Shown here: positions 63,607 through 64,000 of the stretch, in pieces | How positions within the stretch are numbered: position 1 is the first letter of the stretch | How the letters are laid out: every line of letters starts with the position of its first letter | NCBI RefSeq assembly: GCF_038396675.1 | Contig: NC_088926.1 | Span: forward strand, 16,716,001 to 16,780,000 | Source of the DNA: Hydra vulgaris | Lineage: Eukaryota; Cnidaria; Hydrozoa; Anthoathecata; Hydridae | DNA: 64,000 nt | Direction of reading: 5' to 3' | Made by a program: the position numbers and the translations under genes | Notes under the pieces: model-generated | Seen by the model: only the letters and a program-made list of their open reading frames with translations | Told to the model about the DNA's origin: nothing | Databases searched by the model: none

Positions 63607-63993
63607 TTATTTAAAATCATATTTGAAGATATTTGGATTATGTGATAAGCAAGTCCAATCTACTTTATCTAAATTATCTTTTAATAGTTCAACTGCATTT
63701 GGATTTGCAGATAAGTTTTCCCAATCTACTTTATCTAAATTATTTTTTAATAGTTCTATAGCATTTGGATTTTTAGATAACAATCCCCAATTTACTTTAT
63801 CTAAATTATCTTTTAATAATTCAATAGCATTTGGATTTTCAGATAAATTTTCCCAATCTACTTTATCTAAATTATTTTTTAATATGTCAATTGCATTTGG
63901 ATTTAACGATAACATATGCCAATTTACTTTATCTAAATTATTTTTTAACAATTCAATCGCATTTGGATTTTCAAATAAATTATCAGATCCCAT
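63607..63993 (-). CDS. 22-residue-repeat protein, giant-virus type
   Basis: 128 residues from ATG 63993. After an eight-residue lead come five full repeats of 22 residues (starts 9, 31, 53, 75, 97) and a partial sixth, consensus NPNAIELLKNNLDKVDWENL then S and a variable residue. At DNA level the unit is 66 bp with few changes. Repeats of this type are common in large DNA viruses (mimivirus, marseillevirus and iridovirus relatives) where their role is unknown; probably a helical solenoid. ATG is preceded by TATAAAA. The frame seems intact. Confidence 0.7.
   Translation of the reverse strand: MGSDNLFENPNAIELLKNNLDKVNWHMLSLNPNAIDILKNNLDKVDWENLSENPNAIELLKDNLDKVNWGLLSKNPNAIELLKNNLDKVDWENLSANPNAVELLKDNLDKVDWTCLSHNPNIFKYDFK
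63607..63993 (-). repeat. 66-bp coding tandem repeat
   Basis: The DNA under the repeat protein: five units with the CTTTATCTAAATTATYTTTTA core (plus strand), differing at scattered sites. Confidence 0.9.
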
Positions 63994-64000
63994 TTTTATA

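Larger units (their letters stand above)
57850..64000 (-). mobile_element. Polinton/Maverick-like element, partial
   Basis: Minus-strand gene block, from the window end: 22-residue-repeat protein, small ORF, DNA polymerase B, adenovirus-type protease, fibre-like protein. Protein-primed-type polymerase B with a C5-like protease is the signature pair of Polintons, large self-synthesising DNA transposons related to viruses. Integrase, packaging ATPase and capsid genes are not seen; they may lie beyond 64000. Several frames carry stops, so this copy is an inactive relic. The left boundary is a guess. Confidence 0.75.

Overview
The window reads as nuclear DNA of an animal, most likely a cnidarian of the Hydra type. 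This is inference from very high A+T, large introns with GT/AG borders, dense transposons (mariner, Tc1, hAT, jockey- and CR1-like LINEs, tRNA-derived SINEs, a Polinton-like element), and host genes (a UBR7 orthologue, profilin) with animal-type sequence. No bacterial operon, rRNA gene, intact tRNA gene or CRISPR array is seen.

Host genes. (1) 1967-3616 (+): the last two coding exons of an unrecognised, probably nuclear protein, with a PIP-box-like motif near its C terminus; an intact-looking mariner lies in the intron between them. (2) 21242-21661 (-): profilin, complete in one coding exon. (3) 28792-57490 (+): the first six coding exons of UBR7 (UBR-box plus PHD finger), spread over 28.7 kb and continuing past the window. 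All six exons keep phase. Intron 2 alone is 19 kb. Most of the mobile DNA in the right half lies inside UBR7 introns.

Left part, 1-28790. Mariner (2071-3359); a Tc1 remnant whose coding DNA holds a 24-bp minisatellite (3890-4433); a 2.4-kb DNA transposon (4857-7300) that split a minisatellite and was itself hit by a 194-bp MITE; hairpins and MITEs; a hAT fragment (8950-9290); a GC-richer inverted repeat pair (9540-9860 and 17335-17695); a block with six copies of one motif in opposed orientation (10588-11476); a decayed hAT gene (14190-15830); a conserved mobile-element-type ORF (17838-18508); a perfect 37-bp tandem array (18791-19012); profilin; then largely featureless AT-rich DNA with small MITEs.

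Right part, UBR7 introns. Intron 1 has a 5'-truncated jockey-like LINE and a broken Tc1-type element between two (TA)n tracts. Intron 2 has two nests: a CR1-like LINE (-) interrupted by a 4.2-kb DNA transposon with inverted repeats of about 0.95 kb (37213-41440), and a jockey-like LINE (+) interrupted by a hAT element with a perfect 8-bp target duplication (43090-46135), which is interrupted by a tRNA-derived SINE. Intron 3 is mostly a 1.6-kb minisatellite. Intron 4 carries the second copy of the 6050 MITE. Intron 5 has a third jockey-like LINE piece with a second SINE. Intron 6 holds a Polinton/Maverick-like element on the minus strand, running off the window: a 22-residue-repeat protein, a small ORF, a broken protein-primed-type DNA polymerase B, an adenovirus-type cysteine protease and a fibre-like protein.

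All family names rest on motif reading by eye; no database search was run.
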